Assembly: GCA_036343635.1 (NCBI GenBank)
Contig: JAYYVF010000118.1
Location: 1-64,000 of the forward strand
Direction: 5' to 3'
Length of the DNA stretch: 64,000 nt
Source: GCA-2693325 sp036343635
Lineage (GTDB): Bacteria; Latescibacterota; UBA2968; UBA8231
Below, one piece after another: positions 9,367 through 19,244 of this stretch; the stretch's first letter is position 1, and each line of letters starts with the position of its first letter. Under the pieces are notes generated by a model. It was not told the DNA's origin and did no database searches. It saw only the letters and a list, made by a program, of their open reading frames with translations. Position numbers and translations under genes: made by a program.

Positions 9367-9444
9367 ACAATTCCTTCCTTAGGTTCTTTATTTCTACATC
9401 GGAAAAATTTAGGACAAAAGGCAACTATAATTCAACTCATAATA

Positions 9445-11817
9445 TTAGAAAAACTGCGGGCCAAACTGAAAGTGAGTACTCCACCCGGCATCCAATCCGT
9501 CCACCTTTTTACGGTCAAATCCATAACCAAAATCAAAACCAATCAACCCAAGCATAGGGGTCATTACACGAAAACCAAAACCTAGAGATTTACGTAGATC
9601 TAATGGATCTAAATCAGGTATGTTTTCCCAAGCATTCCCTGCGTCGGCAAAAATAATTCCATAAACCTGCTTTTCCGCTACAGGGAAACGATATTCAAGA
9701 TTTAAAATCATCATGGAGCGACCGCCCAGAGGAACATTATTAACCCTAGGACCAAGCGAGCGATCGGGATAACCACGGACCTGGCCATCCCACATATCAA
9801 CGCCTCCAGGAGAAAAACGTTCCCAGACGGACAAACTCCGATCATCATGATCCGAAAAACCATCTACTACTGAAATTTTTGATTCAACACTCAAAACAAA
9901 TTTCCACCAACTCGGCCGATAATAGTTACCTATAATTTCATGTTTGTGAAAATCAACATCTCCGGCAACTAATGAGCTAGCTAATTCAGGCCGATATGAT
10001 ATTTGCGTTCCCTTGGTCGGGAAATCTGCCTGATCCCGCGTATCTCGCGAAAAGACCAATTCAAAACTACTGGTTGTCATCGGCTCATAGCGACCTCGAT
10101 AAACGCTATTATCGGAACGCAAATTAGGATCAAAGGCTTCACCAAAGTTCTTATACTTCTCACTTTCTAACCTATAACCAAAAGAAATACTAGAGTAAGC
10201 AGGTTTTTTCAACCGACGGCCGACTCTGGCACTTATAGAATTTCGTCTAAAATCGTAGTAGTCGTAGTAATCATTATTCAACGTATAAACTCTAATCGAT
10301 AAACTCGTGGGCGTATCAAACAACCAAGGCTCGGTAAAACCAAGCAAGAATTGCTCACGACGAGTACCAAACTCCCAACTGAAATCTACATTCTGACCTC
10401 GACCTCGAAAATTGGGTATCCGTAGACCAATCTGACCAACTAGTTTGTCACGGTCGCTATAGCCCGCTCCCATGGAAGCTTGACCAGTAGGTTGTTCTTC
10501 GACATTGAAAATCAAATCAACCAACCGTTCACCCTCAATAGGACTATATTCCGGCTGAATCTGAACGTCTCTAAAATAGTTTAGCATATAAATCCGACGC
10601 TGACTCTCCTGAACCATATCCTGTTGATATATTTCACCGGGCCTCAATTCGATTTCTCGACGAATGACTTTTTCATGTGTTTTTGTATTCCCAGCAATTT
10701 CTACACGACGAACCGTCCAAGGTTGCCCCTCAAAAACTTGAAACGATACATCAATCGTATCTTGGCGAACTGTTTCTGCAGGCGAGACACGAGTATCCAA
10801 ATAACCTTTTTCATAGTAAGCGAAACGAACCACTTCAGCTAACTCAGGGCCCGATAAGCCATAAACTTCACCTTTATCCAGTATTATTTTCTCATCAAGA
10901 GTTTCGCGAGAAAGTACGGTATTTCCAGAAAAGGATACATCGCCTAAGTGATACCGTAACCCCTCATCAATTTCTATTTCCACAAATAAATCTTGACGCG
11001 TAGAATCATAATAAACACTATCACGAACTATACCGACCTGTTGAAATCCGAGACTGCGGTAATAACTTAATATTCTCTGTTTGTCTTCTTCATAGCTATC
11101 CCCATTAAATTCGCCCTTCCGCCACAACATCTTAGTTTTGGTCTCCATTAGTCGACGAAGTTCCTGCGGCATTGGTCCTAAATGAGGCCAATCTATAGGA
11201 TTTCGGGGGTTTCTCGGTGGCAATGCGTCACTGTCTATTACAGCGCCGCTTGCAGTCCGTTGCAACAAACGTATGCCCCTGATTCTAACCTTTTCCCCCT
11301 CCTCTATATCATATTGTAGAAACACCTCTCCAGTCTTTTCACCGGCGAATGTTTGGCCAACCACTTCAGCTCTCAAATAACCTTTTTCTCTATACAATTC
11401 CAGAATTTTTTGCTGACCACGCACAACATCTTTTTGCGCAATAACCTGTCCAACCACTAACCCAAGAGATTCTTTCATGTCCTTCTCTTTAAGCTCCTCG
11501 TTACCCTTGAAACGGACCCCCTGAAGTGATGGATACTCAGAAACTACCACTATCAACTTCATACCATCCTCTACTGGCTCTCCCCAGATTTGGATGTCAG
11601 CGAACACATTAAGACGTTGCAGATCCCGTACTGCTTGCTGCACGTTCTCTTGTGATAACTCCACCCCAGGCTCTAATCCTATTGCGGATAAAATCAATGA
11701 TTCAGCAACTTTCCGTAGTTCGCCTCGAACTTCAACATCAACTATTTCCTGTCCAAAACACAACCTCGGAACCATCAACAGCAGAGCGAACAATAGGACA
11801 CGTAACTCACCCCTCAT
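9445..11817 (-). CDS. bamA: outer-membrane protein assembly factor BamA
   Basis: The core of the Bam complex, inserting beta-barrel proteins into the outer membrane. It is 790 residues, with a signal peptide ending CFG. About five POTRA domains (about 24-430) show repeated 'V-R-I-R-G-I', 'V-S-F-S-G-N' and 'V-E-I-A-G-N-T-K' strands. The C-terminal barrel (about 440-790) includes a GRSMMILNLEYRFPV strand and the terminal aromatic FGPQFF. Its presence proves a diderm envelope. It follows clpC after a terminator (11856-11889), so it probably has its own promoter, which I could not identify. The ATG has GAGGAG upstream. Confidence 0.95.
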   Translation of the reverse strand: MRGELRVLLFALLLMVPRLCFGQEIVDVEVRGELRKVAESLILSAIGLEPGVELSQENVQQAVRDLQRLNVFADIQIWGEPVEDGMKLIVVVSEYPSLQGVRFKGNEELKEKDMKESLGLVVGQVIAQKDVVRGQQKILELYREKGYLRAEVVGQTFAGEKTGEVFLQYDIEEGEKVRIRGIRLLQRTASGAVIDSDALPPRNPRNPIDWPHLGPMPQELRRLMETKTKMLWRKGEFNGDSYEEDKQRILSYYRSLGFQQVGIVRDSVYYDSTRQDLFVEIEIDEGLRYHLGDVSFSGNTVLSRETLDEKIILDKGEVYGLSGPELAEVVRFAYYEKGYLDTRVSPAETVRQDTIDVSFQVFEGQPWTVRRVEIAGNTKTHEKVIRREIELRPGEIYQQDMVQESQRRIYMLNYFRDVQIQPEYSPIEGERLVDLIFNVEEQPTGQASMGAGYSDRDKLVGQIGLRIPNFRGRGQNVDFSWEFGTRREQFLLGFTEPWLFDTPTSLSIRVYTLNNDYYDYYDFRRNSISARVGRRLKKPAYSSISFGYRLESEKYKNFGEAFDPNLRSDNSVYRGRYEPMTTSSFELVFSRDTRDQADFPTKGTQISYRPELASSLVAGDVDFHKHEIIGNYYRPSWWKFVLSVESKISVVDGFSDHDDRSLSVWERFSPGGVDMWDGQVRGYPDRSLGPRVNNVPLGGRSMMILNLEYRFPVAEKQVYGIIFADAGNAWENIPDLDPLDLRKSLGFGFRVMTPMLGLIGFDFGYGFDRKKVDGLDAGWSTHFQFGPQFF

Positions 11818-11855
11818 TTGAACTCCTCAAATTGCCTTACAAAATAAAAATAAAT

Positions 11856-11889
11856 AGAGCCACTCTGCTGGAAAGACCAGAGCGGCTCT
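11856..11889 (-). terminator. terminator between clpC and bamA
   Basis: GAGCC-A-CTCTG (from 11857) pairs with CAGAG-C-GGCTC (to 11888) with one internal mismatch. On the minus strand the stem is followed by a T-rich run (ATTTATTTTTATTTT, 11841-11855). It should end clpC transcripts, at least partly. Confidence 0.75.
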
Positions 11890-11917
11890 AACAATCGGTT
11901 ATTCAGATTGGATCACC

Positions 11918-14383
11918 TTAATTGGTGGTTTCCTTTTTCTCTTCAACTTTTTTTTCTGAGCTACCTCGCTCTTCGTCAAATACCAATTGTTCACCCTTCT
12001 TCGTCACTCGAATTCGACTACCCTCGCCAAATTTACCGTTTAAAATATCTTCTGCAAGGGGATCTTCTAACATCTTTTGCATAGTACGTTTAAGATATCT
12101 GGCACCAAAAGCCAGATCAAATCCCTTTTCCACCATCAAGCTTTTAGCTCCTGGAGTCACCCTTAAAGCAATATCCTGTTCCTCAAGGCGATTTTTAAAT
12201 TGATCAAGTGCTATATCAATAATCTGATGGATATGCTCCTCCGTCAGAGCATGAAAAATAAGGCTTTCATCAACCCTATTTATAAATTCGGGATTAAACG
12301 TCTTTTTCAAAGCATCATTGATCTTACCTTCCATGAGACCATGCAGTGTCTCCATATCAGACTTTTGAAAACCTAAAACGCCACCGGAACCAACGTCTCG
12401 GCTTCCTATATTTGAAGTCATTATCAATACCGTATTACTAAAATCAACCTTACGACCGTTACTATCCGTTAAGCGCCCTTCATCAAGAATTTGTAGTAGA
12501 ATATTGAAAACGTCGGGATGAGCCTTTTCAATCTCGTCCAGTAGAATAACCGAATACGGCCGACGACGCACCTTTTCAGTCAGTTGCCCTCCCTCATCAA
12601 AGCCAACGTATCCAGGCGGTGCTCCTATCAACCTAGATACCGCAAATTTTTCCATATACTCAGACATATCTACGGAAATCAACGCGTCTTCGTCATCGAA
12701 TAAAAACTCGGCTAATCTCTTAGCCAATTCCGTCTTTCCTACGCCTGTGGGTCCCAAAAATATGAATGAGCCTATCGGTTGACGTGGATCCTGCAAACCC
12801 GCACGAGTCCTGCGTATGGCCCGAGAAACAGCATTGATTGCCTCCTCTTGTCCAACAATCTTTTCTTTGAGCTTGGATTCCATAGCCAAAAGTCGTTCAC
12901 TCTCACTTTTTGCCAGCCGGGTAATGGGAATACCCGTCATACTAGATAGAACTCCAGCAATATCTTCCTCGGTTACGCTAACGACCTCATCCCTCACCTT
13001 CTCTTCCCATTCTTGCCTCTTTTTTTGAAGATCCTCACTCAATTGCAGAGCTTTATCTCGCAGAATTACCGCCTCTTCAAAATCCTGACGTTCGGCAGAC
13101 TCATTTTTCAATCGGTTTATCTCTTGTATTTCTGCTTCGAGTTTTGTAATTCGCTCTGGCGGGCTCAAACGAGAAAGATGGACTCTTGAACCTGTTTCAT
13201 CGAGGACGTCAATAGCCTTATCCGGAAGATATCGGTCGCTAATATATCTATCAGATTGCCTAACAGTATAAGCAACTACATCATCAGAAAATTCAACATG
13301 GTGATGGCTTTCGTAACTTGAACGCAAACCTTTCAAAATCTCAATAGTGTCTTCAGCTGACGGCGGATCAACCATTATATTCTGAAATCTTCGTTCTAAG
13401 GCCCCATCTTTTTCAATATGCTTACGGTACTCATCTAGCGTCGTAGCACCAATACATTGCAATTCACCCCGTGCTAACGCCGGCTTGAACATATTCGATG
13501 CATCAAGCGTGCCCTCAGCGCTACCTGCACCTACTATGGTGTGCATCTCATCAATAAAAATTATGACTTCCTCATTTTGCTGCAACTCATTCATCACAGC
13601 CTTAATTCTCTCTTCAAACTGCCCTCGATATTTGGTTCCAGCAACCACACCACCCATATCAAGAGTTACCAGCCTTTTATCAAGTAAGATTTGAGGAACG
13701 CGCTTTTCAATAATACTCTGCGCCAATCCCTCAACAATTGCAGTCTTACCAACTCCAGGATCGCCTATCAAAATTGGATTGTTTTTCTTTCGACGACTCA
13801 AAACTTGGGTTAGCCGCTCGATTTCCTCTTGCCTGCCGATAACCGGATCCAGCTTCCCTTCTCGGGCCAACTGCGTGAGATCACGACCAAAATGATCTAG
13901 GAACGGTGTCTTGCTCTTCTTTCCTTTTTCTTTGCGTCCCGTCGTTTTACCTTCTAAAACAGCTAAAGTTTCTTCCATCGCCGTCTTATAATCAACCCCA
14001 AATGCAGCCAAAATTTGGGCCGCGACACCCTCTTTATCTTTAAGCAAAGCGAGTAAAAGATGCTCGACATCCACAAACTGTGTCTTCATGTCTTTTGCCT
14101 CGTTAGCAGCGACTTCCAAGATCTGTTTGGCACGAGGTGTAAAGGGCACCTCACCTATGGTCATTGTCCCCCCAGCCGTAGCAACGTAATCTTCCACGGA
14201 TTGTCTGACCGTATCTAAACTCAATCCGAGATTGGCAAGTACTGTAATAGCTTTCCCCTTACCATCCTTGATTATACCAAGCAACAAGTGTTCGGTTCCT
14301 ATATAGTTGTGCCCGAGCCTTGCTGATTCTTCCCGAGCAAGCTGCATAACTCGCTTGACCCCATCTGTGAACATATTATTCAT
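11918..14383 (-). CDS. clpC: ClpC-type AAA+ unfoldase
   Basis: An 821-residue Hsp100 ATPase that unfolds substrates for the ClpP protease. Order: two Clp N repeats (about 1-145), AAA-1 (Walker A GDPGVGKTA, Walker B FIDEMHTI), a middle domain carrying a UVR-like motif (about 415-465), AAA-2 (Walker A GPTGVGKTE, Walker B LLDEIEKAHPD) and a C-terminal ClpB-D2-small-like domain. The short middle domain with UVR motif marks ClpC rather than ClpA or ClpB. It lies downstream of mcsA and mcsB, whose products in Firmicutes mark substrates with phosphoarginine for ClpC. A separate promoter (14487-14515) precedes it. No CIRCE or CtsR-type operator was recognised, and clpP is not in the window. Confidence 0.95.
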   Translation of the reverse strand: MNNMFTDGVKRVMQLAREESARLGHNYIGTEHLLLGIIKDGKGKAITVLANLGLSLDTVRQSVEDYVATAGGTMTIGEVPFTPRAKQILEVAANEAKDMKTQFVDVEHLLLALLKDKEGVAAQILAAFGVDYKTAMEETLAVLEGKTTGRKEKGKKSKTPFLDHFGRDLTQLAREGKLDPVIGRQEEIERLTQVLSRRKKNNPILIGDPGVGKTAIVEGLAQSIIEKRVPQILLDKRLVTLDMGGVVAGTKYRGQFEERIKAVMNELQQNEEVIIFIDEMHTIVGAGSAEGTLDASNMFKPALARGELQCIGATTLDEYRKHIEKDGALERRFQNIMVDPPSAEDTIEILKGLRSSYESHHHVEFSDDVVAYTVRQSDRYISDRYLPDKAIDVLDETGSRVHLSRLSPPERITKLEAEIQEINRLKNESAERQDFEEAVILRDKALQLSEDLQKKRQEWEEKVRDEVVSVTEEDIAGVLSSMTGIPITRLAKSESERLLAMESKLKEKIVGQEEAINAVSRAIRRTRAGLQDPRQPIGSFIFLGPTGVGKTELAKRLAEFLFDDEDALISVDMSEYMEKFAVSRLIGAPPGYVGFDEGGQLTEKVRRRPYSVILLDEIEKAHPDVFNILLQILDEGRLTDSNGRKVDFSNTVLIMTSNIGSRDVGSGGVLGFQKSDMETLHGLMEGKINDALKKTFNPEFINRVDESLIFHALTEEHIHQIIDIALDQFKNRLEEQDIALRVTPGAKSLMVEKGFDLAFGARYLKRTMQKMLEDPLAEDILNGKFGEGSRIRVTKKGEQLVFDEERGSSEKKVEEKKETTN

Positions 14384-14486
14384 TTGATATCCTCGACGAC
14401 ACTCTAGTAAATTACACTTTCGTAAAGATGTAAACTTATAATTATCATAGGTTTATAAAAACAATAAAGTCCCTTATCACCAATTG

Positions 14487-14515
14487 AACGTATAAAAATG
14501 GCATAGAATTGTCAA
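14487..14515 (-). promoter_or_regulatory. putative clpC promoter
   Basis: On the minus strand TTGACA (14510-14515) and TACGTT (14487-14492) are separated by exactly 17 bp. The -35 is perfect; the -10 keeps the first two and last bases of TATAAT. It lies in the 147-bp gap between mcsB and clpC, about 104 bp before the clpC ATG, and would allow clpC expression independent of the upstream genes. Confidence 0.5.
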
Positions 14516-14530
14516 GATCTACTCATGACA

Positions 14531-15589
14531 TCAATCTGTACGCTTTAGGAAGTGTTTTCTAACTAATTCCGCACGAAAAACATCGCGTTCCTCAGGATCG
14601 AGAACCTCCCCATGAAACGCCTGTAAATGTGATGGCTGGGTTTCGATCATCAATCTATTTATGAATCCGGTATCAACATGATCGACTATCCCCAAACTCA
14701 AGCCTAAGCGATATGCTGAAACAAGGCTCATAAATTCTTTACTACTTAATACCCGAGCATTCGACAATAATCCATAAGCACGCCAGACTTTGTCTTCTAC
14801 CTGTGCCTTTGCTTCTTTAAAAAGAGACTGTTGCGCATACTCTTCATGCCCTATAATCTGGCGGGTTATTGAACAAAGTCTATCTATTATCTCTTCTTCC
14901 TTCACTCCAAGAGTCGCCTGATTCGAGATCTGAAATAAATTACCTAAGGGATGTGTCCCCTCACCGTAAAAGCCTCTTACAGCAAAGGCCATCTTTGTCA
15001 AACCATGCTTGACTCTGTCCATATCTTCAGTCAAAACTAACCCAGGCAAATGAACAAGCACTGAAACACGTAATCCAGTACCTAGATTAGTAGGACAGGC
15101 CGTCAAAAACCCCCATTTATCAGAATATGCGTATTCAAGCGAAGCTCCTACGTCATCATCCAGAGCATTTACCGACGCCCAGGCTTCATTAGCCTGCAAA
15201 CCTGGCAATATGGCCTGAAGACGCATATGATCCTCTTCGTTGATCATAATACTCAGAGATTCATCAGGATTAAAAAGCAAGCCCCGTTGTCCCTTACTTT
15301 CAGCCAACGCCGGACTAATCAAATGACGCTCGACTAAGAGGCGCCTTTCTTGTAATTGTAGAGCATTCATTTTGAAAAATGTCGCATCACTCATGTGTTT
15401 ACCGCATTGGGCAGCCTTCAAGACTTCTTCTATGATCCGGTCCTGATCATCCGCCGTTACCCTTGGAGAAAATGGAGCAGAGCCTAGGTTTCTAGCTAAG
15501 CGTGCACGGCAACTAATAACTGTGCCATTCAGATCTGAATCCCCACTCAACCAACGGGCATGATTAGGAGCTAAATCACCAACATTCAC
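14531..15589 (-). CDS. mcsB: protein-arginine kinase McsB
   Basis: A 352-residue member of the phosphagen-kinase fold that phosphorylates protein arginines, marking proteins for ClpC-ClpP in Gram-positive bacteria. Visible features are the ATP-binding start 'VISCRARLARNLGSAPFSPR', the MINEEDHMRLQAI segment with its acidic active-site pair, and the guanidino-kinase loop TACPTNLGTGLRVSVL. The length matches bacterial McsB (about 350-360) rather than animal creatine kinase. Its start overlaps the mcsA stop by 4 bp, implying coupled translation with its activator. A diderm McsB next to lol genes is unusual; see findings. Confidence 0.93.
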   Translation of the reverse strand: MNVGDLAPNHARWLSGDSDLNGTVISCRARLARNLGSAPFSPRVTADDQDRIIEEVLKAAQCGKHMSDATFFKMNALQLQERRLLVERHLISPALAESKGQRGLLFNPDESLSIMINEEDHMRLQAILPGLQANEAWASVNALDDDVGASLEYAYSDKWGFLTACPTNLGTGLRVSVLVHLPGLVLTEDMDRVKHGLTKMAFAVRGFYGEGTHPLGNLFQISNQATLGVKEEEIIDRLCSITRQIIGHEEYAQQSLFKEAKAQVEDKVWRAYGLLSNARVLSSKEFMSLVSAYRLGLSLGIVDHVDTGFINRLMIETQPSHLQAFHGEVLDPEERDVFRAELVRKHFLKRTD

Positions 15590-16158
15590 TTTCCTTCTCC
15601 CTCTTCGGCATCTTCATTTTCACTCCTTAATCGAATCAAGTCCCTAATCTGGGCAGCTTTCTCAAATTCCTCTTTATCTACAGCTTTTTGTAACTGTAAC
15701 CTCAAATCTGGCAATGGCACATTCGAAGAAGACATACTACCGTCTTTTACAGCAACCCAATTTTTTCCATGATGTTGATCAGCCCCATGAATTTTCTTTA
15801 GTAAAGGACCCAGATCTGATTGAAACGCAGAATAACACATCGAGCATCCCAATCGACCGACCTTTTTGAATTGTTTGTAGTCCATACCGCACCCAGAACA
15901 CGATTTTTCGCTCATCCCTCCAGTAGTCGGAGCAGAAGAAAAATCTACCTTAGCCTTTTTCTTCAATTCGGGAATCTCTTGACCATCAGAGCTCTGCGCT
16001 CCGATAGAAGGTTCAGTCGGATCGGAATCTGACGTTACCTTCATCTCGCTTGGCAAACAGTCGGCGCAAAGTAGAAGCGTCTTTTTTTCATCATCCACTA
16101 TATGAGTGTACGCCGTGGTAGCATCTCCCTTATGACAAATTTCACACTTCATCTTCAA
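15586..16158 (-). CDS. mcsA: McsA, zinc-binding activator of McsB
   Basis: A 190-residue protein with four CxxC pairs: CEIC (about residue 5), CADC (about 31), CSGC and CSMC (about 85-110). These should form two zinc sites as in Firmicute McsA. A C-terminal UVR motif (LRLQLQKAVDKEEFEKAAQI...) is present. In Bacillus, McsA activates the McsB kinase and helps ClpC. It follows lolD by 24 bp and overlaps mcsB by 4 bp. The region between the zinc sites (about residues 45-80) is polar and poorly conserved in appearance. No ctsR gene precedes it, unlike the classical ctsR-mcsA-mcsB-clpC operon. Confidence 0.9.
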   Translation of the reverse strand: MKMKCEICHKGDATTAYTHIVDDEKKTLLLCADCLPSEMKVTSDSDPTEPSIGAQSSDGQEIPELKKKAKVDFSSAPTTGGMSEKSCSGCGMDYKQFKKVGRLGCSMCYSAFQSDLGPLLKKIHGADQHHGKNWVAVKDGSMSSSNVPLPDLRLQLQKAVDKEEFEKAAQIRDLIRLRSENEDAEEGEGK

Positions 16159-16182
16159 AAACCATTCCCAGAGAGTAAGTAT

Positions 16183-16866
16183 TTAAAAATGCACACATCC
16201 ATGCTCTATATAACCGCAACGGTCCATTTGCATTGCCAATTCTTCATCGTGCGTCATTACCACAAAAGCTTGTCGATCTTGTTCAGCCATAGTTCGAAGT
16301 AGGCTATGAAGTAATTGGCTATTAGTTGCATCCAAATTTCCGGATGGTTCATCTGCCAGAACGATGTCTGGACGCATTACGATTGCTCGGACAATAGCAA
16401 CACGCTGACACTCACCTCCTGACAATTGATCCGGTCTATGATTCACACGCTCAAGTAACCCTACCGTTTCCAACAATTCCATCCCTCGGTCATATAGATC
16501 TTCTGATTTACCGGCAATACGAGCAGGTAATAACACATTTTCCAAAGCAGTGAACTCCGGCAATAAATGATGATGTTGAAAAACAAAACCAATGTGTTGA
16601 TTGCGAAAACGGGCCTGCTCTTCTAAGGACATATCAAATACATTTTCGCCAATAATTTTTAATTGACCTGATGTGGGCTCCTCCAAAGCACCCAGAATAT
16701 GCAACAAGGTACTTTTGCCAACACCCGAAGCTCCCATTACTGCAACAAGCTCACCACGAGATACGTCCATGTTAATATTATTTAGAACTTCTAACATGCG
16801 TCCACCCGACTCAAAGCTTTTATACAAGTTCCGTGCTCGCAATACCGCATCATTCTGGTTGCTCAA
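16183..16866 (-). CDS. lolD: lipoprotein-releasing ABC transporter ATPase
   Basis: A 227-residue ABC ATPase of the LolD/MacB group: Walker A GASGVGKST, Q-loop FVFQHHHLLPEF, signature LSGGECQRVAIVRA, Walker B IVLADEPSGNLD, switch His in MTHDEE. It powers extraction of outer-membrane lipoproteins from the inner membrane to LolA. It lies 10 bp after lolC/E and 24 bp before mcsA. With lolA further upstream in the same run it makes a complete inner-membrane/periplasmic Lol pathway; LolB is absent, as in most non-proteobacterial diderms. Confidence 0.92.
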   Translation of the reverse strand: MSNQNDAVLRARNLYKSFESGGRMLEVLNNINMDVSRGELVAVMGASGVGKSTLLHILGALEEPTSGQLKIIGENVFDMSLEEQARFRNQHIGFVFQHHHLLPEFTALENVLLPARIAGKSEDLYDRGMELLETVGLLERVNHRPDQLSGGECQRVAIVRAIVMRPDIVLADEPSGNLDATNSQLLHSLLRTMAEQDRQAFVVMTHDEELAMQMDRCGYIEHGCVHF

Positions 16867-16876
16867 TATACATCCC

Positions 16877-18139
16877 TTATAAAATATATCTAATGGCCTG
16901 TACCGGCATTAACTTTGCCGCTTTCCTTGCGGGGTAAATAGAGGTTAACATACATATAGTCATACTTACACACGCAACCAACAAAAAATCAATCGGCGAC
17001 ATGTTCACAGGCAACGAATTTATTAAGTAAACATCCCCTGGAATCGAAATAACATCAAAACGCTTCTGTACATAACAGACCACAGCACCAATAATGCAAC
17101 CTAATGCCGTGCCTGCACCACCAATAATCAAACCTTGATAAACGAATATCCGATAAATCTCGCTAATACTACAGCCCATTGTTCGCAGAATACCAATTTC
17201 TGAGGTTTTTATTAAAACCGACATTACCAATATCGACATAATATTAAAGGCAGCTACGAGGACTATCAAACTCAAAGCAACAAAAATTGCCCATTTTTCC
17301 AACTCAATCCATCGGAAAAATTCAGGAAAAAGCTGTGTCCAATCACTAACCCTATAGGGATAGTCAAACACACCTGCAAGGCTTTCCCCTATTTCTGGCG
17401 CACGATATATGTCATTAACTCTAACATGAATGTCCGTCACAACATCCCCTATACCAAGAATCCTCTGTGCGTCTTTCAAATCAATAAATGCATAGTTATC
17501 ATCATATTGGTACATACCACTTTCGAAATGATCAACAATAAGGAAGGGCCAAGTCTTGGGTACTAGACCGTCTAATACCGTTTGCTCTACATCTATATTA
17601 CGTATGGTAAAGAGTAATACATCAAAACCTGGACCAACCTTCAAGCGACGGGCCAGGTGCTCTCCCAAAATAATACCTTGTTTGTTTTCCCCATCCACAT
17701 CACCCAATAAAATTTCTCCTTTATCGGAATATAAAAGGTGCTGAGAAAGGTCCGAAACCTTAGAAAAACTTTCTGGATCTATTCCCCAAATCGGAATTCC
17801 ATCTACGTGGCTAAAATCACGCTTAGACACTATAATAACCTTACTATCTATCACGGGCGCCGCACCTATTACATCAGACCAATCACTTAGAGAATCTATC
17901 AAAGCTTTATAGTTTGTTATTGGCCCACCATCAAATCGACGAATATTAACATGAGCATTCATCCCTATGAGCCGATTTTTTATTTCACCCGCAAAACCAT
18001 TCGTAACCGACAGAATAATGATCAGGGCTGCCACTCCCAAGACCACACCGCCCATAGCCAAATAAGCGATCACCGAAATAAAGCCACTAGCTTTTTTGGA
18101 TATCAAATAACGACGAGCTACATATAGTGAAACATTCAT
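16877..18139 (-). CDS. lolC: lipoprotein-releasing ABC transporter permease (LolC/E type)
   Basis: A 420-residue FtsX-type permease with four membrane segments (about 22-50, 275-300, 325-345, 380-400) and a large periplasmic MacB-PCD-like domain between the first two. The C-terminus ARKAAKLMPVQAIRYIL matches the usual end of LolC/E proteins. Only one such permease is present here, so a homodimer (LolF-like arrangement) is likely, or a second copy lies elsewhere. It starts 4 bp after the prfB stop and is followed by lolD. The exact C versus E assignment cannot be made from this sequence. Confidence 0.88.
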   Translation of the reverse strand: MNVSLYVARRYLISKKASGFISVIAYLAMGGVVLGVAALIIILSVTNGFAGEIKNRLIGMNAHVNIRRFDGGPITNYKALIDSLSDWSDVIGAAPVIDSKVIIVSKRDFSHVDGIPIWGIDPESFSKVSDLSQHLLYSDKGEILLGDVDGENKQGIILGEHLARRLKVGPGFDVLLFTIRNIDVEQTVLDGLVPKTWPFLIVDHFESGMYQYDDNYAFIDLKDAQRILGIGDVVTDIHVRVNDIYRAPEIGESLAGVFDYPYRVSDWTQLFPEFFRWIELEKWAIFVALSLIVLVAAFNIMSILVMSVLIKTSEIGILRTMGCSISEIYRIFVYQGLIIGGAGTALGCIIGAVVCYVQKRFDVISIPGDVYLINSLPVNMSPIDFLLVACVSMTICMLTSIYPARKAAKLMPVQAIRYIL

Positions 18140-18143
18140 AGTA

Positions 18144-19233
18144 TTATTCCAAAGTCAGAAATGCACGAATAAATTTGTCAATTTCTCCATCCATTACTGC
18201 TTGCACATTACCTGTTTCATAATTGGTACGATGGTCTTTAACCAAATTATATGGATGAAACACGTAAGAGCGTATTTGGCTACCAAAGTCAATACTCTTC
18301 TTTGAACTCTCAACTTCTTGCAGTTTTTTATCTTCCTCGTCTTTTATACTCTGATAAACTCGAGCCGTAAGAACCTTCAGGGCAGTTGCCTTATTCTTAA
18401 ACTGCGAACGTTCATTTTGGCACTGAACTACAATACCCGTTGGTATATGCATAATACGGACAGCCGATGAAGTTTTATTTACATGCTGACCTCCAGCACC
18501 TCCAGCCCTATAAACCTCTACCTTAAGGTCTTCATCTTTCAAATCAACCTCGATGTCATCATCTACGTCTGGATATACAAAGACAGAAGCAAATGACGTG
18601 TGACGACGGCCTCCCGAATCAAACGGAGAAATTCTCACCAATCGATGGACCCCCGCCTCAGCTTTCAAGTACCCGTAAGCATATTCACCTTTAACTTCAA
18701 TGGTTACTCCTTTTATACCCGCTTCCTCACCCGGCTGTATATCCATAACCTTACTCTGTAAACCATTCCGTTCTGTCCATCTATTGTACATGCGAAGCAA
18801 CATTTCAGCCCAATCAGCCGCTTCCGTCCCACCCGCACCCGAGTGTATTACCAAGATTGCATTTTTTCTGTCATCCACACCATCTAACATTGATTGAAAT
18901 TCAAATGACTCCACACTCTTGGTCAACTCATCTACTTCTTCCTGCAAATCACTAAGCGCAGATTCATCACCCTCTGCAATAGCCATCTCCTGAAATTCAC
19001 ACAGATCTTGGTGCTGAATTGAAAGAGCTTCCCAGGCTTCAATGCTCTGTTTATATAATCGCGCTTGCTTGGCGACCTTCTCGGCGTTTTTGCGGTCTGA
19101 CCAAAAATTCGGATCCGACATTTGCTCCTCTAGCCCAGTCAGTTCAGCCTTCTTCCGAGTCACGTCAAAGGTATCCTCCCAACCGTTTCAACTTTTCTTC
19201 ACAACTATCTAGTAACTCTTCTACCGTAGGCAT
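18144..19233 (-). CDS. prfB: peptide chain release factor 2, with programmed +1 frameshift
   Basis: RF2 terminates translation at UGA and UAA. The downstream frame carries the ribosomal GGQ motif (RAGGAGGQHVNKTSSA) and the RF2 tripeptide SPF (ISPFDSGGRRHTS). The true start is the ATG at 19233: 22 codons (MPTVEELLDSCEEKLKRLGGYL) run into an in-frame TGA at 19165-19167. The sequence GGGAGGATACCTTTGAC has a Shine-Dalgarno-like GGGAGG before CTT-TGA-C. Slipping +1 on CTT reads GAC and continues DVTRKKAELTG, giving a 362-residue RF2. This is the classical autoregulatory site: low RF2 favours frameshifting. The gene follows the anchored hypothetical by 11 bp and precedes lolC by 4 bp. Confidence 0.96.
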
Positions 19234-19244
19234 GGATCTATCTC

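Noticed and set aside
19165..19167. The TGA in prfB as a frameshift mutation or sequencing error
   Set aside because: It is the known programmed frameshift site with upstream GGGAGG and CTTTGAC, and the joined protein matches RF2.
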